A stretch of DNA of 64,000 nucleotides, taken from Gordonibacter sp. An230. Its GTDB lineage: Bacteria > Actinomycetota > Coriobacteriia > Coriobacteriales > Eggerthellaceae. Below the pieces are notes generated by a model, which did not search any database, was not told the origin of the DNA, and saw only the letters and a list, made by a program, of their open reading frames with translations. This document shows, piece after piece, positions 8,493-18,011 of the stretch. Location of the stretch: contig NZ_NFJP01000024.1 in assembly GCF_002159915.1 (NCBI RefSeq), forward strand, positions 1 through 64,000. Direction: 5' to 3'. The number at the start of each line of letters is the position of its first letter. Position 1 is the stretch's first letter. Both the position numbers and the translations under genes were made by a program.

Positions 8493-8849
8493 GGAAACCC
8501 GCCTTTCCTCTCTTCCGTCCGATCCCCCGCCCGAAGCGGCTGGGAGCCCGCGCCCCTCGCGCGCCAAGGCCCCTCGGCGCCGCGCGCAGACGGGGAAGAT
8601 CGGAATAGCCTCTTCGCGCAACCCTCGGAAACGTCATATCATCGCAGATTCCGCCCGATTCGCCAAGCGAAAACGAAGGGAGGGCGCGCAAAGGGAAGCG
8701 AGCGGCGTGCGCAGGCCGTCCGCACCGTCCGCACGAGCCGTCCGGACCGTCCGCGCCGGCCGTCTTCCGCGGCGTGCGGGGATTGCGTATACTGTGATCC
8801 GTTCCATCCGTCGAGAGCGGGTCCTTCCCGCACGCGAGAAAGGCCCCGT
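8493..8849. other. Divergent region between the FNT gene and selA
   Basis: Contains four exact copies of CCGTCCG (8716, 8725, 8738, 8747) just upstream of the selA promoter. No gene is seen. Both flanking genes must be transcribed from here. Confidence 0.5.
8765..8793 (+). promoter_or_regulatory. Predicted selAB promoter
   Basis: A perfect TATACT -10 at 8788-8793 with a weak -35 TTCCGC at 8765-8770 and 17-base spacing. It uses the same -10 hexamer as selD. The CCGTCCG repeats lie immediately upstream of the -35, where an activator or repressor could bind. Confidence 0.45.
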
Positions 8850-10331
8850 ATGACGACGCCCCGAACAGACCAGCTTCGCATGCTGCCGCAGGTGGAGGAG
8901 ACCCTGCGCGCCCCCGAGCTGCGCGCCCTCGAGGCGATCATGGAGCGCTCCGTGCTGGCCGACTGCGCGCGAGAGGCCACCGACGAGCTCAGGCAGCGCC
9001 TCCTCGCCGGAGAGCGGACCTGCGCAGACGCGGACGAGGCGGCTTGCACCGTCGTCGAGGGGGCCGTCGCACGGGCGCTCGCCTGCCTGCGTCCGTCGCT
9101 TCGGCGCGTGGTGAACGCCACGGGCGTCGTCGTCCACACGAACCTCGGGCGCAGCCCGCTTCCCGAGGCGGCCGTGCAGGCCGTCGCGGACGTGGCGCGC
9201 GGCTACTCCACGCTCGAGTACGACGTCGCCTCGATGGCCCGCGGAAGCCGCCATGACCACGTCGAGCGCCTCGTCTGCGCGCTCACCGGAGCCGAGGCCG
9301 CCATCGCCGTGAACAACAACGCGGCCGCCGTCATGATGGTGCTCTCCGAGTTCGCCCGCGAACGGGAAGCCGTCGTCTCGCGCGGCGAGCTGGTCGAGAT
9401 CGGCGGGTCGTTCCGCATCCCCGACATCATGGAGCTCTCCGGCGCGCTCATGCGCGAGGTGGGCACGACGAACCGGACCCGCGCCGCCGACTATGAGCGC
9501 GCCCTCGCGCCCGGCACGTCGATGCTCTTGAAGGTGCATCCTTCGAACTACCGCGTGGTGGGATTCGCCGAGGACGTCGGCGTGCCCGAGCTGCGCAGGA
9601 TCGCCGACGAGGAGAACGCGCGGCGCGGGGCGGCGCGGGGCGGGCGGGATTCCGTCCTCGTCTACGAGGACCAGGGATCCGGCACGCTCCTGCGCCTCGG
9701 ATTCCTGGGCTCCTCCGCCGAGCCCACGGTGGCCGAGTCGCTGCGCTCGGGCTGCGACCTCGTGTCGTTCTCGGGCGACAAGCTGCTCGGCGGCCCTCAG
9801 GCGGGCATCGTCGTCGGCTCGAGCGAGCTGGTGGGGCGCCTCAAGAGAAACCCGCTCGCCCGCGCGATGCGCCTGGACAAGATGGCGATCGCCGCCCTCG
9901 AGGCAACGCTTCGGCTCTACCTCGACCCCGAAGGGGCGCTTCGGAGCATCCCCGTGCTCCGGATGCTCTCCGAACCCGCCGAGGCCGTGCGCGAGCGCGC
10001 CGAGCTCCTGGCGCGAACGTTGCGCGAGGCCGTGCCCGAGGGCTGCGCGCGCATCGAGGTCGTGCCCGAGACGGCGCGGGCGGGAGGAGGGGCCCTACCC
10101 TTGTGCGACATCGAAACGCACGCCGTGCGCGTGGGCTTCGAGCGCGGATGCGCCCAGAGCTGCGAGGAGTTCCTCGTGAGGCGACGCGAAGTGCCCGTCG
10201 TGGCCCGCATCAGCAAGCAGGCCGTGCTCTTCGACGCGCGCACGCTTTCCCACGACGACCTTTTCGAGGTGGCCGCGGCCGTGCGCGCCTACTTCGAAGA
10301 GGCCGGGACGGCCGGAAAGGCGGGCGCATGA
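8850..10331 (+). CDS. selA: L-seryl-tRNA(Sec) selenium transferase SelA
   Basis: 493 residues, normal for SelA. A PLP enzyme that converts Ser-tRNA(Sec) to Sec-tRNA(Sec) with selenophosphate. Visible motifs are RRVVNATGVVVHTNLGRSPL, GYSTLEYD, NNNAAAVMMVL, GGSFRIPDIM, VGTTNRTRAADYE and the PLP-lysine segment SFSGDKLLGGPQAGI. Translation starts at ATG 8850, about 57 bases after the TATACT -10. Its TGA overlaps the selB ATG (ATGA at 10328-10331), so the pair is coupled. Confidence 0.96.
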   Translation: MTTPRTDQLRMLPQVEETLRAPELRALEAIMERSVLADCAREATDELRQRLLAGERTCADADEAACTVVEGAVARALACLRPSLRRVVNATGVVVHTNLGRSPLPEAAVQAVADVARGYSTLEYDVASMARGSRHDHVERLVCALTGAEAAIAVNNNAAAVMMVLSEFAREREAVVSRGELVEIGGSFRIPDIMELSGALMREVGTTNRTRAADYERALAPGTSMLLKVHPSNYRVVGFAEDVGVPELRRIADEENARRGAARGGRDSVLVYEDQGSGTLLRLGFLGSSAEPTVAESLRSGCDLVSFSGDKLLGGPQAGIVVGSSELVGRLKRNPLARAMRLDKMAIAALEATLRLYLDPEGALRSIPVLRMLSEPAEAVRERAELLARTLREAVPEGCARIEVVPETARAGGGALPLCDIETHAVRVGFERGCAQSCEEFLVRRREVPVVARISKQAVLFDARTLSHDDLFEVAAAVRAYFEEAGTAGKAGA

Positions 10332-12271
10332 GCAGGGCGGACGGACGGACGAGGGAAGACCTCGTCCTGGGCACGGCGGGCCATATCGACCACGGCAAGT
10401 CGTCGCTCGTGAGGGCCCTCACCGGCGTCGATCCCGACCGCCTGGCCGAGGAGAAGTCTCGCGGCATCACCATCGAGCTCGGCTTCGCGCGCCTCGAGCT
10501 GCCCGACGGCACGTCGCTCGGCATCGTCGACGTGCCGGGGCACGAGCGCTTCGTGCGCCGGATGATAGCCGGCGCGACGGGCATCGACCTCGCTCTCCTG
10601 TGCGTCGCCGCAGACGACGGCGTCATGCCCCAGACAGAAGAGCACCTGGCCGTGCTCGACCTCCTCGGCGTGCGCACGGGCGTCGTCGCCCTCACGAAGT
10701 CCGACCTCGTCGATGCGGAGTGGAGCGCCTTCATGGCCGAGGAGGTGCGCGCGCGGTTGGAGGGAACCCCCTTCGCCGATGCCGAGATCGTGCCGGTTTC
10801 CAGCCGCACGCGGGAGGGGATCGGCGAGCTCGAGGCCGCCTTGGCGCGCGCCGCCGCGCGCACGACGCGCGCCAAGGCGGGCCGGCTCCTGCGCCTGCCC
10901 GTAGACCGCGCGTTCACCGTCAAGGGAGCGGGCACCGTGGTCACGGGCACGCTGTGGAGCGGAACGGCCGCGGCGGGCGACGAGGTGGAGGTCCTCCCCT
11001 CGGGGGCGCGCACGCGCATCCGGGGCGTGCAGATGCACGGAGAGCCCGTCGAGCGCGCGCGGGCGGGAAACCGCGTCGCGCTCAACCTCAACGCGCTGTC
11101 CGTGGACGAGGCCCGTCCCGGCTGCTTCCTGACGGCGCCCGGCGCGCTGCGGGCCACCGACCGCTTCGACGCCGAGGTGCGCTACCTCGGCGCTCCCGGC
11201 GCCGCGCGCCCGCTCGAGAGCGGCGCGCATGTGCGCGTGGCGCACGGCACGCGCGAGACGGGCGGACGGGCGCTTCTCATGGGCGGACGCGAAAGGCTCG
11301 CGGCGGGAGAGCGCGCCTTCGCGCAGATCCGCCTCGACGAGCCGCTGCCCGTGTCCTGGCGCGACCGATTCGTCCTGCGCTCCGCCTCCTCGGCGCGCGT
11401 CGTGGGCGGAGGCACGGTGCTGCGCGCGCGGCCGCGGCGCTCGACCGCGCTCGACCCGACGACCGAGGAGCTGCTCGTCGCGCTCAGGGACGGGGACGAG
11501 GCCGCCGCCGCGCGCGCGGCGTTCGCCCTCGAAGCGCTTCCGACAACCGCCGAGGAGCTCGCCGCGGCGGCGGGCATCGGCGAGGAGGCGGCGCGGCGCG
11601 AGCTGGCAGCTCTCGAGGCGGAAGGGAAAGCCGTCGCCCTCCCCTCCCGCGACGGAAAAGCGCGCTTTTCGGCGCCCCAGAAGCTGCAAAGGCATCGAGC
11701 CGCCCTCGAGAACGCGCTTTTGCGCTTCCATGCCGAGGAGCCCGCCGCAGCGGGCATCGCGAAGGACGCGCTCCGGCGCCGCTGCCTCCCGAACGCGACG
11801 CCGGAGTGCTTCGACGCCCTGCTCGAAGACGCAGCGGCCCGCGGAGCGGCGGAGGTCGACGAGGGCAGGGCGAGCCACCCCCGCGCGGGCGCGAAGGCTC
11901 GCAAGCGAGACGAGGAGGCCGCCGAGAAGCTGCATGCGGACCTCGCCGCCGCCGGAGCCGCACCGCCCTTTGTCGCCGAGCTCGTGGCCGGCTGCGGCTA
12001 CGAGCCCGCCGTCGCCCGCCGCGCCCTCGGAGCGCTCGAGCGGCAGGGGCGCATCGCGCGCGTCGGCGCCGAGCTCTGCTTCGACGCCGCGGCCCTCGAG
12101 GCGCTCGAGGCCGCGGCGCTCGAGCGCCTCGCCTCCGGACCGGCCACCGCCGCCGAGCTCAAGGAGGCCATGGGCACGAGCCGCAAGTACGCCATCCCGC
12201 TCCTCGAGCACTTCGACGGCAAGGGCCTGACCCGCCGCGAAGGCGACTTGCGCGTCCTCAACGCGCGCTGA
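10328..12271 (+). CDS. selB: Selenocysteine-specific elongation factor SelB
   Basis: 647 residues. The GTPase domain has GTAGHIDHGKSS, DVPGHERFV and LTKSDLVD; these are followed by EF-Tu-like domains and C-terminal winged-helix repeats that bind SECIS hairpins. SelB delivers Sec-tRNA(Sec) to UGA codons followed by a SECIS, here at least selD. It overlaps selA by four bases. A strong hairpin separates its end from the convergent lactate permease. Confidence 0.96.
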   Translation: MSRADGRTREDLVLGTAGHIDHGKSSLVRALTGVDPDRLAEEKSRGITIELGFARLELPDGTSLGIVDVPGHERFVRRMIAGATGIDLALLCVAADDGVMPQTEEHLAVLDLLGVRTGVVALTKSDLVDAEWSAFMAEEVRARLEGTPFADAEIVPVSSRTREGIGELEAALARAAARTTRAKAGRLLRLPVDRAFTVKGAGTVVTGTLWSGTAAAGDEVEVLPSGARTRIRGVQMHGEPVERARAGNRVALNLNALSVDEARPGCFLTAPGALRATDRFDAEVRYLGAPGAARPLESGAHVRVAHGTRETGGRALLMGGRERLAAGERAFAQIRLDEPLPVSWRDRFVLRSASSARVVGGGTVLRARPRRSTALDPTTEELLVALRDGDEAAAARAAFALEALPTTAEELAAAAGIGEEAARRELAALEAEGKAVALPSRDGKARFSAPQKLQRHRAALENALLRFHAEEPAAAGIAKDALRRRCLPNATPECFDALLEDAAARGAAEVDEGRASHPRAGAKARKRDEEAAEKLHADLAAAGAAPPFVAELVAGCGYEPAVARRALGALERQGRIARVGAELCFDAAALEALEAAALERLASGPATAAELKEAMGTSRKYAIPLLEHFDGKGLTRREGDLRVLNAR

Positions 12272-12335
12272 TCGGGACAGGGCCCTCCCGCCGGGCCGCT
12301 CTCCATCTTCGGAGGTTTCGTTCGAGGGCCGATAG

Positions 12336-12376
12336 GCGAAAGGCGGCCCGCACCGCACGGAGGGGCCGCCTTTCGC
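12336..12376. terminator. Bidirectional terminator hairpin between selB and lldP
   Basis: A perfect 14-bp stem (12336-12349 with 12363-12376) and a 13-base loop lies between two convergent genes. The stem begins GCGAAAGG and ends CCTTTCGC, so its outer A/T-containing ends can serve as weak tails in either direction. It very likely ends both transcripts. Confidence 0.75.
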
Positions 12377-12406
12377 AGGTCGGGACGGGGGATCCGAAGA
12401 CGATCC

Positions 12407-14086
12407 CTAGCCGGGGATCATGAACGACAGCAGCCCCGATTGCAGGAACACGAGCAGGCACATGCAGGCGAGCAGCCCCAAGCTCCACGGAAGGACCTTC
12501 TTGAACAGCGACGACTCATGCTCTCCGGTGGCAACCGCCGCAATGGCCAGAGATTGGGGGGATATCATCTTGCCCATGACGCCGCCCATCGTGTTGGAGG
12601 CGAGGAACAGATCCGGCGATGTGGCCGCAAGCGAGGGGTTGGCCTGGGCGGCCGTGTGCTGCAGGCTGGCGAACAGGGCGTTGGCCGAAGTGTCCGAACC
12701 CGTCACCGCCGTCCCCACCCAGCCGAGCACGGGCGAGAGCAACGCAAAGAACACGCCCGTCCCTGCGAGAAGCTGGCCGATGGCGATGGTCTGACCGGAG
12801 AAGTTCATCACGTAGGCGAGCGACAAGACGAGCACGATGGTCAGGCACGACAAGCGCATCTTCCACGCGGTCCTGAACAGCTCCCGAACGACCGTGCCCA
12901 TCGTCACCTTGTACGCCCCGCCTCCGTCAAACACCGAGTAGATGAGCCCCACGATGAGACCGGCGACGACGAGCATAGTCCCTGGATTCGACAGCCAGTT
13001 GAACGTGTAGGTGGTGCCCGGGTCGGCTCCGAGGGCGTTCGTCACGTTGCCGGCCAAGCCCGGCCACGGAATCTTTATGTCGGTCGCGGCCAACACGTCC
13101 GGTATCCCCAGCTTGCCTATCGCGAACACCGCCGTCACCACGACGTAGGGCAGAAGGGCCATCCAGCCGCGAGAAAGCGAGAGCTTCCCGGCCGCATCCG
13201 AGGAGCCCGCCGGCGCCCCCATGCGCTCGCGGGCCTCGTCGGCTCCCTTGGCTTTCCACACGCGCATGAACACAACGGCCGCGCCCAAGGACACGAGCGA
13301 CGCGATCACGTCGGTCAGCTCGTAGGCGAAATGGTTCGAGCACCACCATTGGGTGAGAGCGAAGGACGCGCCGATGACGAGGGCGGCCGGCCAGCAGTCG
13401 CGCACGCCCTTGCGCCCGTCGAGGACGACGCACACGAGCAAGGGCACCACAAGGGCGAAAAGCGGAGCCTGCACGCCCACGATGGCGGCCACGTGCTCCG
13501 CCGTCTCGGCGGCGACCGAGGCGTCCCCGCCCGCCACCATGCTGCCAGCCGTGGTTATGGGCGTGGCGACCGCCCCGTAGGCGACCGGGGCGGTGTTGGC
13601 GATCAGCACCACGAGAGCCGCGCGAACGGGCTTCACGCCCAAGGCGAGCACCATCGTGGCCGTGATGGCGATGGGGGCCCCGAATCCCGCCAGCGCTTCG
13701 AGCAGCGCTCCGAAGCAGAACGCCACGAGCACCGCCTGGATGCGGATGTCGCCTCCGCCCACGATGTCGAAGAAGCTGCGCAGATCGTTGAAGCGCTTCG
13801 AAACGACCGTGATCTCATAGAACCACACGGCGGCCACGATGATGAACACGATGGGGAACGCCCCGTAGGCAGCCCCCTGCAGCGCCGAAAGCAGCGCAAG
13901 GTCGATCGGCATGCGAAAAGCCAGGATCCCCACGAGAAGAGAGGCCACGAGCGCTCCCAACGCGGACACGTGGGCCTTGAGCTTGAAACCTGCGAGCATC
14001 ACGAAGAACGTTGCCAGGGGGGCGCAGGCCGTAAGCGCCGAGAGCGCGAGGCTTCCCCCCACAGGGTCGACGGTTGCCTGGAACAT
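12407..14086 (-). CDS. lldP: L-lactate permease (LctP family)
   Basis: 559 residues, hydrophobic throughout with about 12-14 membrane helices. It matches LctP: VWFYEITVVSKRFNDL near the second helix pair, LLEALAGFGAPIAI, NTAPVAYGA, TGSDTSANALFASLQ and SPQSLAIAAVATG near the C terminus. It imports lactate (or glycolate) with protons. It lies downstream of lutABC on the same strand with a 67-base gap, so lactate uptake and oxidation are probably co-expressed. Confidence 0.92.
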   Translation of the reverse strand: MFQATVDPVGGSLALSALTACAPLATFFVMLAGFKLKAHVSALGALVASLLVGILAFRMPIDLALLSALQGAAYGAFPIVFIIVAAVWFYEITVVSKRFNDLRSFFDIVGGGDIRIQAVLVAFCFGALLEALAGFGAPIAITATMVLALGVKPVRAALVVLIANTAPVAYGAVATPITTAGSMVAGGDASVAAETAEHVAAIVGVQAPLFALVVPLLVCVVLDGRKGVRDCWPAALVIGASFALTQWWCSNHFAYELTDVIASLVSLGAAVVFMRVWKAKGADEARERMGAPAGSSDAAGKLSLSRGWMALLPYVVVTAVFAIGKLGIPDVLAATDIKIPWPGLAGNVTNALGADPGTTYTFNWLSNPGTMLVVAGLIVGLIYSVFDGGGAYKVTMGTVVRELFRTAWKMRLSCLTIVLVLSLAYVMNFSGQTIAIGQLLAGTGVFFALLSPVLGWVGTAVTGSDTSANALFASLQHTAAQANPSLAATSPDLFLASNTMGGVMGKMISPQSLAIAAVATGEHESSLFKKVLPWSLGLLACMCLLVFLQSGLLSFMIPG

Positions 14087-14153
14087 GGTGCCTTCCTTTC
14101 ACGAGACCCCTTTTCGGGGGGCAGGCGGATGCGGGCGTTCGATCCCGTCTTCA

Positions 14154-14876
14154 TCAGGCCGATGGGGCCGGCCCGTCCTCGAGCAAGATGACCGCCGTCT
14201 TCACGGGCCCGTGCACGCCCACCACGCGGACAAGCTCGATGTCGGAGGTGGCGGATGGGCCGGTCACGAACACGAGGCTCGACGGCAGAGGGGGCAGCTC
14301 CCCGCTATCCCGGGCTCCGTCGATCCGCTCGAGAACGTCTATCATGTGCGGGACGATCGTGGATGTCCCGACGATGGCGATGTGGCACGCGGGCAGCAGG
14401 CTTATCGACCTGCCGCATTTCTCGTCGCAATGCTGCGCAACGGTCGCCGTGGTCGCGATCCCCGCGAACGGAAACGTGATGCCCACATCGGCGTCACGCG
14501 CGCAGGCGATGCTCTGCTCGGGACGCCTGGGATCCCATGCGGTGCCGAGAACCCCCTCCTCCGTCAGGGCCTCGACCAAGCCGAGATCGACCATCCGGGG
14601 GTCGTCCGGCCACACGGCCCGCCGCGCTTCGAAAGCGCGCGCCTGCCGGGCCAGAACCCCCGGCAGCGTGTCGAGGGTCGCTCGGGACACGGCCGTTCCG
14701 ATAGCGGCGGCCTCCAGCTCGAATCGCTCGACCAGCTCCTCTCGGGAAAGCGAGGCGAACCGCTCCCTTTCCATGCCGAAGGAAGGATCCGGGGACGGGC
14801 CGGGATCGGCCGGAGAGCGGCGTCCCAAGGCCGCCGAGATGGGCCCCAAGAACTCCTCGAGCGTCGTCTCCTTCAT
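14154..14876 (-). CDS. lutC: Lactate utilisation protein LutC (LUD domain)
   Basis: 240 residues with a C-terminal LUD domain (DADVGITFPFAGIATTATV, VGTSTIVPHMIDVLERI, LVFVTGPSATSDIELVRVVGVHGP). LutC is the small subunit of the LutABC iron-sulfur L-lactate oxidase complex. Its ATG overlaps the lutB stop (ATGA 14873-14876), so translation is coupled. The N-terminal 100 residues are less conserved. Confidence 0.9.
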   Translation of the reverse strand: MKETTLEEFLGPISAALGRRSPADPGPSPDPSFGMERERFASLSREELVERFELEAAAIGTAVSRATLDTLPGVLARQARAFEARRAVWPDDPRMVDLGLVEALTEEGVLGTAWDPRRPEQSIACARDADVGITFPFAGIATTATVAQHCDEKCGRSISLLPACHIAIVGTSTIVPHMIDVLERIDGARDSGELPPLPSSLVFVTGPSATSDIELVRVVGVHGPVKTAVILLEDGPAPSA

Positions 14877-16354
14877 CGACGGCCTCCTTCCTCGACACCC
14901 GACGAGGCGTCAGCGTCCCCGGCGCCATCCTGACGAGACCGCTGCCGCTCGGCGAATTGAGATCGAAACGTCTTTTTCATCGGATCGAGATCACGCGATC
15001 CGGTCCAGCCTTTGAGAACGGGGATCCAGTTCGAAGCCTCGCCGACGCGCCCCGACTTGCCCGTCATCGCCTTCATGCCCAAGCGGCCGACGCCCGCCAT
15101 CATGCCGTACAGCGCACGGCTTCCCAGAAGCTTCCCCGCCGCCTCGAACGCGATCCTCTCGCCGCCCTGCACGTACCCGCCGTCCACCAAGTTGTTGCGA
15201 TGCTGCAGGATGAGGCTGTTGAGGGGGATGCGCACCGGGCACATGTCGGCGCACGCCCCGCACAGCGTGCAGGCGTTCGGAAGCTTCTTCGTCCTCTCGT
15301 AGCCCTCGAGCAAGGGGGTCATCACCACGCCGATGGGGCCGGGGTAGATCGAGCCGTAGGCGTGACCCGTGATGTGCCGGTACACGGGGCAGGTGTTCAT
15401 GCACGCTCCGCAGTGGATACAGCGCAGCGCATCGCGGTAAGGTCCGGCGAGGATGTCGCTGCGGCCGTTGTCCACCAGTACGACGTGCACGCTCTTCGGC
15501 CCGTCCGCCTCGCCCTCAAGCCGCGGACCGCTGTTGAGCGTGAAAGAGCTCGTCAACTTCGACCCCACGGCGCTCGTCACCAGAAGGCGGGTCATCACAT
15601 CGAGCGAAGCGAGGTCGGGCACGATGCGCTCGATGCCCACGAACACCACGAGCGTCTCGGGAAAGGACGAAACCATGCGCCCGTTGCCCTCGTTCGTGAC
15701 GAGCGTGCACGTGCCCGAATCGGCGACCGCGAAGTTGCACCCCGCAACGCCCACCCGCTCCGAAAGGAAGCGCGGACGCAGAAACGAGCGCAGGAAACGA
15801 GTGATCTCCTCGGGGTCGTCCTCGCCCTCGTAGCCGAGACGCTCACGGAACAGGTCTCGTATAGACGCGCGGTCGAAATGGAGCGCGGGCACCACGATGT
15901 GCGAAGGCGCGCTCCCCGCCGTCTGCAGCACGACCTCAGCGCAGTCGGTCTCGATGGCGCGCATCCCGCAGGCTTCCAGATGCTCGTTCACGCCCACTTC
16001 TTCTGTGAGCAGGCTCTTGGCCTTGATGCACGTCGCGGCCCCCGCGTCGCGCATCACCTGCTCCATGATGGTCGCGGCCTCGTCGGCCGTGCGGGCGAAA
16101 TGGACGCGGCATCCTCGCCGCTCCGCGTTCTCGGCGAACTGCCGGACGTAGAAGTCGAGGTTGTCGAGCACATGGGCGCGGATGGCGGCCGCCGAGGAGC
16201 GCAGGTGATGCCATCCGGGCTCCGCCTCGACCAGGGCGTCCCGCTTTCCGGTGATAACGTCCTGAGCGGACATGATGGCGCCATGCTGGAACTCCTTGGC
16301 CAGGTTGGTCTTCACCCGCTCCTTGAAGGGGGCCTCGTCGTAGATGACCGGCAT
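14873..16354 (-). CDS. lutB: Lactate utilisation iron-sulfur protein LutB
   Basis: 493 residues. An N-terminal LUD domain (AGCNFAVADSGTCTLVTNEGNGR) is followed by two 4Fe-4S clusters: C312/C315/C318 with C322 (CIHCGACMNTCP) and C362/C365/C368 with C372 (CTLCGACADMCP). It transfers electrons in lactate oxidation to pyruvate together with LutA and LutC. It lies 3 bases after lutA and overlaps lutC. Confidence 0.94.
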   Translation of the reverse strand: MPVIYDEAPFKERVKTNLAKEFQHGAIMSAQDVITGKRDALVEAEPGWHHLRSSAAAIRAHVLDNLDFYVRQFAENAERRGCRVHFARTADEAATIMEQVMRDAGAATCIKAKSLLTEEVGVNEHLEACGMRAIETDCAEVVLQTAGSAPSHIVVPALHFDRASIRDLFRERLGYEGEDDPEEITRFLRSFLRPRFLSERVGVAGCNFAVADSGTCTLVTNEGNGRMVSSFPETLVVFVGIERIVPDLASLDVMTRLLVTSAVGSKLTSSFTLNSGPRLEGEADGPKSVHVVLVDNGRSDILAGPYRDALRCIHCGACMNTCPVYRHITGHAYGSIYPGPIGVVMTPLLEGYERTKKLPNACTLCGACADMCPVRIPLNSLILQHRNNLVDGGYVQGGERIAFEAAGKLLGSRALYGMMAGVGRLGMKAMTGKSGRVGEASNWIPVLKGWTGSRDLDPMKKTFRSQFAERQRSRQDGAGDADASSGVEEGGRR

Positions 16355-16357
16355 GGG

Positions 16358-17104
16358 TCACGCTCCTTTCCGCATGTCGAGGATCTGGGCTATGTGAAGG
16401 ACGCGCAAAGGCGAGTTCGTCTCCCCCCGCTCGCGCATGCGGTCGAGGCATCCTTTGATGTTCATGAGGCAGCATTGATCCGCGCCTACGAGGAAGTCGG
16501 CGCCGCATTCGAGCGCCGCAAGCGTCTTCTCCCGAACGATCTGCTCGGATATCTCGGGCTCCTTGAAGCTGAACGTTCCGCCGAATCCGCAGCATCGATC
16601 CGCCGCGCGCATTTCGACAAGAGACAGCCCTTCCACCGCCGAGAGCAGGGCGAGCGGCTGCCGCTCGATTCCGAGGCAGCGCGTCAGATGGCAGCTGCGG
16701 TGGTACGTCGCGGTGCCGTCCAAGCGGGCGCCCACGTCGACGACCCCGAGCACGTCCACGATGAACTCGGTGAACTCGTGGATACGCGGGGCGAGCGCCG
16801 AGAGCTTCCGCCGATAGGCCGCATCGTCGCCCACGAAGCGCATAGCCTCCTCCTTGAGCGCGTAGGCGCACGAGCCGGACAAGGACACGATGGTCTCGTA
16901 GTCTGCATAGGCGTCGATGGCGTTCTTGACGATGGGGGCAGAAGCCTTGCCGAATCCCGAGTTGAACAGAGGTTGGCCGCAGCACACCTGCTTGTCGGGC
17001 AGCTCGACGTCGCATCCCAAGCGCTCAAGCACACGGACGGCCGCCATGCCCACTTCGGGGTAGAACATATCGACCAGGCATCCGGGAAAGAACGCGACCT
17101 TCAT
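16358..17104 (-). CDS. lutA: Lactate utilisation protein LutA (CCG-domain oxidoreductase)
   Basis: 248 residues with two cysteine-rich CCG domains: CCGQPLFNSG at 41-43 and CCGFGGTFSF at 171-173, plus C9, C79 and C138 of the CX(n)CCG(X)nCXXC-type motif. It is the first gene of lutABC, with AAAGGAGG upstream of ATG 17104. The cluster oxidises L-lactate with a low-potential or quinone acceptor; this is known for Bacillus LutABC and inferred here. Confidence 0.93.
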   Translation of the reverse strand: MKVAFFPGCLVDMFYPEVGMAAVRVLERLGCDVELPDKQVCCGQPLFNSGFGKASAPIVKNAIDAYADYETIVSLSGSCAYALKEEAMRFVGDDAAYRRKLSALAPRIHEFTEFIVDVLGVVDVGARLDGTATYHRSCHLTRCLGIERQPLALLSAVEGLSLVEMRAADRCCGFGGTFSFKEPEISEQIVREKTLAALECGADFLVGADQCCLMNIKGCLDRMRERGETNSPLRVLHIAQILDMRKGA

Positions 17105-18011
17105 GAAGCCTCCTTTCTCTATTGCTTCGCCTATTTTCCTAAAAGCAACTCATTTAATTCCATATTTCATCGACAAGCAGGTGTTCTCGGCGGCAAGCGG
17201 AAAGCCGCCCCTTCGAAAAAACCGTTCGTCGGCTTATAAGACCGCTGACGGCTCCGGGAGAGCACCGGCCGCCTTGCGATCCTGGCCGCTTTGAACCCGT
17301 CGCGCCGCCCTCCGCGCGACCGCGCTCGGAGAGAAGCGTTCGATCGCCAAGCGCCCACCCCCCCCCCGCCGACGACGCACGGTTCCTTATATGACACATA
17401 TGTGAAATCATTTTAGACGAGGGGTGCGCGCGGGAAAGGGAGCTGCAGTGGGATCGACGAGAGGAGGGAGGGATCGCCGACGACGCGTTGCGCGGGGATT
17501 CTTCGAGGCTCGTGGCGTCGCGTTCGCCGCATCCGCGCCCTTCGAGCCTACGCAGGGTTCCAGAACGCGCGGCCCAAGCAAGGCGGGCAAAGGCCGACGG
17601 CGAGCGCATGGCCGTCCGCCGTCGCAACACCGGCCGATGCGAGGCCGTCCGCGCGACCCGGAACAGCCGACTCGTCAGCGCAAAAGGCGGCTGCGCCATC
17701 CCGTCGGCGAAAAGGCGCTCAGCCCGAAGGCCGTTGCAACGCCTCGAGTGCGCAGCTTCGTCGGCCCTGGAACGAAGGAGGCCCCCAACGCCCTGACGCA
17801 TCGCGCTCGACAGCGCTCCAACCAAGCGCATCCGAATGGGCGCCCGGCTCTTGGGACGTCGCAGGCGCGACCGGCGCATAGTCGGGCAAGGCGCAGCCTG
17901 CTGGCTCCAACCGCAAGCGAACGCCCCACCCGAACGCTTCCCTCAAGATTCGAGCCTTTTTCCTATCCAGTTGTCGGGATCAGGTTCATACGATGCGCTT
18001 TTCCGCCTCGT
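17105..18011. other. Long non-coding gap upstream of lutA
   Basis: About 900 bases with no gene that I can support; the open frames are Arg/Ala-rich shadows typical of GC-rich DNA. The first 90 bases are markedly AT-rich and probably hold the lut promoter. Further out are a run of 10 C (17358-17367) and a 10-bp palindrome CACATATGTG (17395-17404) in an AT-rich setting. The rest of the interval up to the tRNA shows nothing recognisable. Confidence 0.45.
17395..17404. promoter_or_regulatory. Candidate operator palindrome CACATATGTG
   Basis: A perfect 10-bp palindrome inside an AT-rich patch upstream of the lut operon, with further AT-rich bases on both sides. Such symmetric sites are typical of dimeric regulators. 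It lies about 290 bases from the lutA start, so control of lut is only one possibility. Confidence 0.35.
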
